From an uncultured Lachnospiraceae bacterium (lineage in GTDB: Bacteria > Bacillota > Clostridia > Lachnospirales > Lachnospiraceae): 7,354 nt of DNA. The DNA lies in assembly GCA_934371505.1 (NCBI GenBank), contig CAKRNW010000107.1, positions 1-7,354 of the forward strand, written 5' to 3'. The position numbers and the translations under genes were made by a program. Below are positions 5,606 through 7,354 of this stretch, piece by piece. Position 1 is the first letter of the stretch. The number at the start of each line of letters is the position of its first letter. Under the pieces are notes generated by a model that saw nothing but the letters and a program-made list of their open reading frames with translations, did no database searches and was not told the DNA's origin.

Positions 5606-6796
5606 ATGGCACCAAATTTGAGACTTGTAAAACCGGGGGAAAACAAAGAATCCTCCGATTATGAAAAAGCAATCGCAAAACATCGACGGGGAAATGCTTT
5701 TAAAATTCTCGTGACAGTGCTATGCATTGCCGTGGTGGGCGTTATGATTGTTACGCAGACCAGAAATAAAGTCTATACAACATATAACCGGCTTACCAGT
5801 GAACCCCTGAAAATTGCCGGTGGAGTAAGTACACTGGCGTTTTCAGATAAATTGCTGCTGTATTCCAACGATGGAATCAAGTGTACGGACTCCAAAGGAA
5901 AAGATGTATGGAACCAGGCGTATGAGATGCAAAATCCCATGGTACGGACCTGCGGAAATGTTGTAGGAGTCGGCGACTACAACGGACGGAAAATCTATGC
6001 TATGAATACCTCGGGAATCATGGGAGAAATCGATACCAACATGCCCATCACCAACTTCAGTATAGCAGGAAACGGGGAGGTTGCCACGATTCTGGAGGAA
6101 GCAGGTATTACCTGGATTTACCTTTATGATTCCCAGGGAGAGCTGATTGCCAAAATGAAAACAACCATGAAAAACAGCGGCTATCCCGTTGCAGCCAGTC
6201 TGTCTCCCAATGGAAAATTATTACAGGTATCCTATTTATATGCAGACAGCGGAAAGATCAAATCCAGTGTTGCCTTTTATAATTTCGGCGAGGTAGGGCA
6301 GGATGCTATTGATAATTACGTGAGTGGATATGACTATGCAGACAGTGTGGTACCCTATGTGCAGTTTATGAACGATACACTTGCTTTTGCCGTGGCGGAC
6401 GGACGGCTGATGTTTTATTCCGGAGCCCAGAAACCGGTCAGTGCGGCAGAGGTTTTGTTTGATAAGGAAGTCCAGGCGGTATATTATAATGAACGTTACG
6501 TGGCACTGGTGTATCTGAATCAGAGCGGCGAAACGAAATACCAGATGGATGTGTATAGTCCGGATGGAAATAAAAAGCTTACCCTCACCTATGATATGGA
6601 AAGCCAGAACATCCTGATGGATAAAGAATCCATTGTATTATATGGAAAAGATGAATGTCTGATCTATAGTATGGACGGAATACAAAAGTACTCCGGCAAT
6701 TATGAAAAGATGATTAATCTTATGATTCCCACATCATCCGCCTATAAATACACGGTGGTGACACAGGATTCCATCGATGTGGTGCAATTGAAGTAA
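5606..6796 (+). CDS. Single-span membrane protein with large external repeat domain (DUF5711-like)
   Basis: The 396-residue product has a short polar cytoplasmic N-terminus (1-30), one hydrophobic span at about 31-51 (AFKILVTVLCIAVVGVMIV), then some 340 residues predicted to lie outside the membrane. The outer part is rich in short beta-strand-like units with turns such as SNDGIKCTDSKGKDVW, YDSQGEL, SPNGKLLQ, YSPDGNKKL and YSMDGIQ, as in WD40/PQQ-like beta-propellers. This matches my recollection of DUF5711 proteins from Lachnospiraceae, for which no function is established; the assignment is by memory of pattern. No catalytic motif or peptidoglycan-binding motif was seen. GAGG at 5597-5600 lies 5 bases before the ATG and overlaps the previous gene's stop. 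A scaffold or sensor role at the cell envelope is only an inference. Confidence 0.8.
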   Translation: MAPNLRLVKPGENKESSDYEKAIAKHRRGNAFKILVTVLCIAVVGVMIVTQTRNKVYTTYNRLTSEPLKIAGGVSTLAFSDKLLLYSNDGIKCTDSKGKDVWNQAYEMQNPMVRTCGNVVGVGDYNGRKIYAMNTSGIMGEIDTNMPITNFSIAGNGEVATILEEAGITWIYLYDSQGELIAKMKTTMKNSGYPVAASLSPNGKLLQVSYLYADSGKIKSSVAFYNFGEVGQDAIDNYVSGYDYADSVVPYVQFMNDTLAFAVADGRLMFYSGAQKPVSAAEVLFDKEVQAVYYNERYVALVYLNQSGETKYQMDVYSPDGNKKLTLTYDMESQNILMDKESIVLYGKDECLIYSMDGIQKYSGNYEKMINLMIPTSSAYKYTVVTQDSIDVVQLK

Positions 6797-6820
6797 AAAC
6801 AGGAAAAGAGAAACATACAT

Positions 6821-7324
6821 ATGAATATGAATATGATAGTAATCGTTTTACTTATCCTCGTACCGGCACAGATTATACTAGGGTATCGGTCCGGATTGGT
6901 GAAAGGAATTCAGAAATTTATCGGCTGGGTCACATTGGGACTGGTTTTTGTGCTGGTGGAAATGATGATCCGCTTTCATAAAGCGGCAAATCAGATAGAT
7001 GTACTGATCTGTCTGATTTTACTGGTGATTGTACTGTTGGTCTGGGGAGTCATCAGAACGGTGCTCCTTCCGGCCAAAATGCTATCCAGGCTTCCGGTAA
7101 TCAAAGGAGTTGATAAATTACTGGGGATGATTCTTGGAATACTGGAGGTGATGATTCTTTTATGGTTATTGGATGCGCTTCTTCTTCATTATGCAATGGG
7201 AAACGTGGGAAGCCAGCTGAACCAGTGGATGCAGGAAAATAAATTTTTGCGTTGGATGTATGAAAATAACTATCTGCTTGTCTTTGAAAAATGGGCTGAA
7301 GAAAGGTTGATTGCCCGATTTTAG
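6821..7324 (+). CDS. CvpA family membrane protein
   Basis: The 167-residue product has four hydrophobic spans, at about 4-20, 32-50, 60-80 and 99-122, then a charged, aromatic-rich C-terminal segment. The order of features fits the CvpA family: GYRSGLVKGIQKFIGW after the first span (the usual R-G-x-x-x-G stretch), and LPVIKGVDKLLGMILGILE leading into the last span. CvpA was named for colicin V production in E. coli. Relatives are widespread and linked to envelope homeostasis, with no settled biochemical activity. Three in-frame ATGs (6821, 6827, 6833) lie in a tandem ATGAAT repeat. The ribosome binding site is weak (AGGAAAAGAG at 6801-6810), so the true start among them is uncertain. The gene follows the DUF5711-like gene by 24 bp and probably shares its transcript. 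Confidence 0.78.
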   Translation: MNMNMIVIVLLILVPAQIILGYRSGLVKGIQKFIGWVTLGLVFVLVEMMIRFHKAANQIDVLICLILLVIVLLVWGVIRTVLLPAKMLSRLPVIKGVDKLLGMILGILEVMILLWLLDALLLHYAMGNVGSQLNQWMQENKFLRWMYENNYLLVFEKWAEERLIARF

Positions 7325-7354
7325 GAGCTTTCACGAATAGAGCAAAATATTTTT

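Noticed and set aside
7101..7354. Minus-strand open frame and 30-base tail at the right edge
   Set aside because: The frame is antisense to the CvpA gene with no domain. The last 30 bases after the stop at 7324 contain no start codon, hairpin or promoter that can be judged before the sequence ends.

Overview
The window looks like a chromosomal segment of a Gram-positive, clostridial-type Firmicute, most likely of the Lachnospiraceae. The reasons are strong AGGAGG-type ribosome binding sites, the dnaX-ybaB-recR gene order, a PFK of the PPi/ATP 'mixed' clade, and a DUF5711-like membrane protein. The assignment is by family recall and gene order, without a database search.

Left edge (1-410): scraps of coding sequence, including a decayed C-terminal piece of a tyrosine recombinase. 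It lies next to a minus-strand tRNA-Ser(CGA) gene that has its own promoter and intrinsic terminator. This arrangement is typical of an old integrated element at a tRNA. Divergent promoters in 430-515 drive the tRNA leftward and the main gene cluster rightward.

Centre (581-5268): a tightly packed plus-strand cluster of pfkA, dnaX, ybaB, recR and galM. Gaps are 3 bp, 26 bp, a 1-bp overlap and 16 bp. No terminator or obvious promoter was seen inside it, so it probably forms one transcript starting near 519. It joins a glycolytic phosphofructokinase to the clamp-loader subunit, a nucleoid-associated protein and a recombination-repair protein, and ends with an aldose 1-epimerase. A hairpin terminator follows galM.

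Right part (5353-7324): three membrane-protein genes, also on the plus strand. They encode an 81-residue single-span protein with a Trp-rich external tail, a single-span protein with a large external repeat domain (DUF5711-like), and a four-span CvpA-family protein. The first two look translationally coupled. The gene ends 30 bases before the window edge, and nothing could be assigned to that last stretch.

Most of the window is ordinary housekeeping sequence. No CRISPR array, complete mobile element, toxin-antitoxin pair or defence system was seen. The best candidates for new biology are the three-gene membrane cluster, the unusual active-site signature of the PFK, and the placement of that PFK 3 bp ahead of dnaX.
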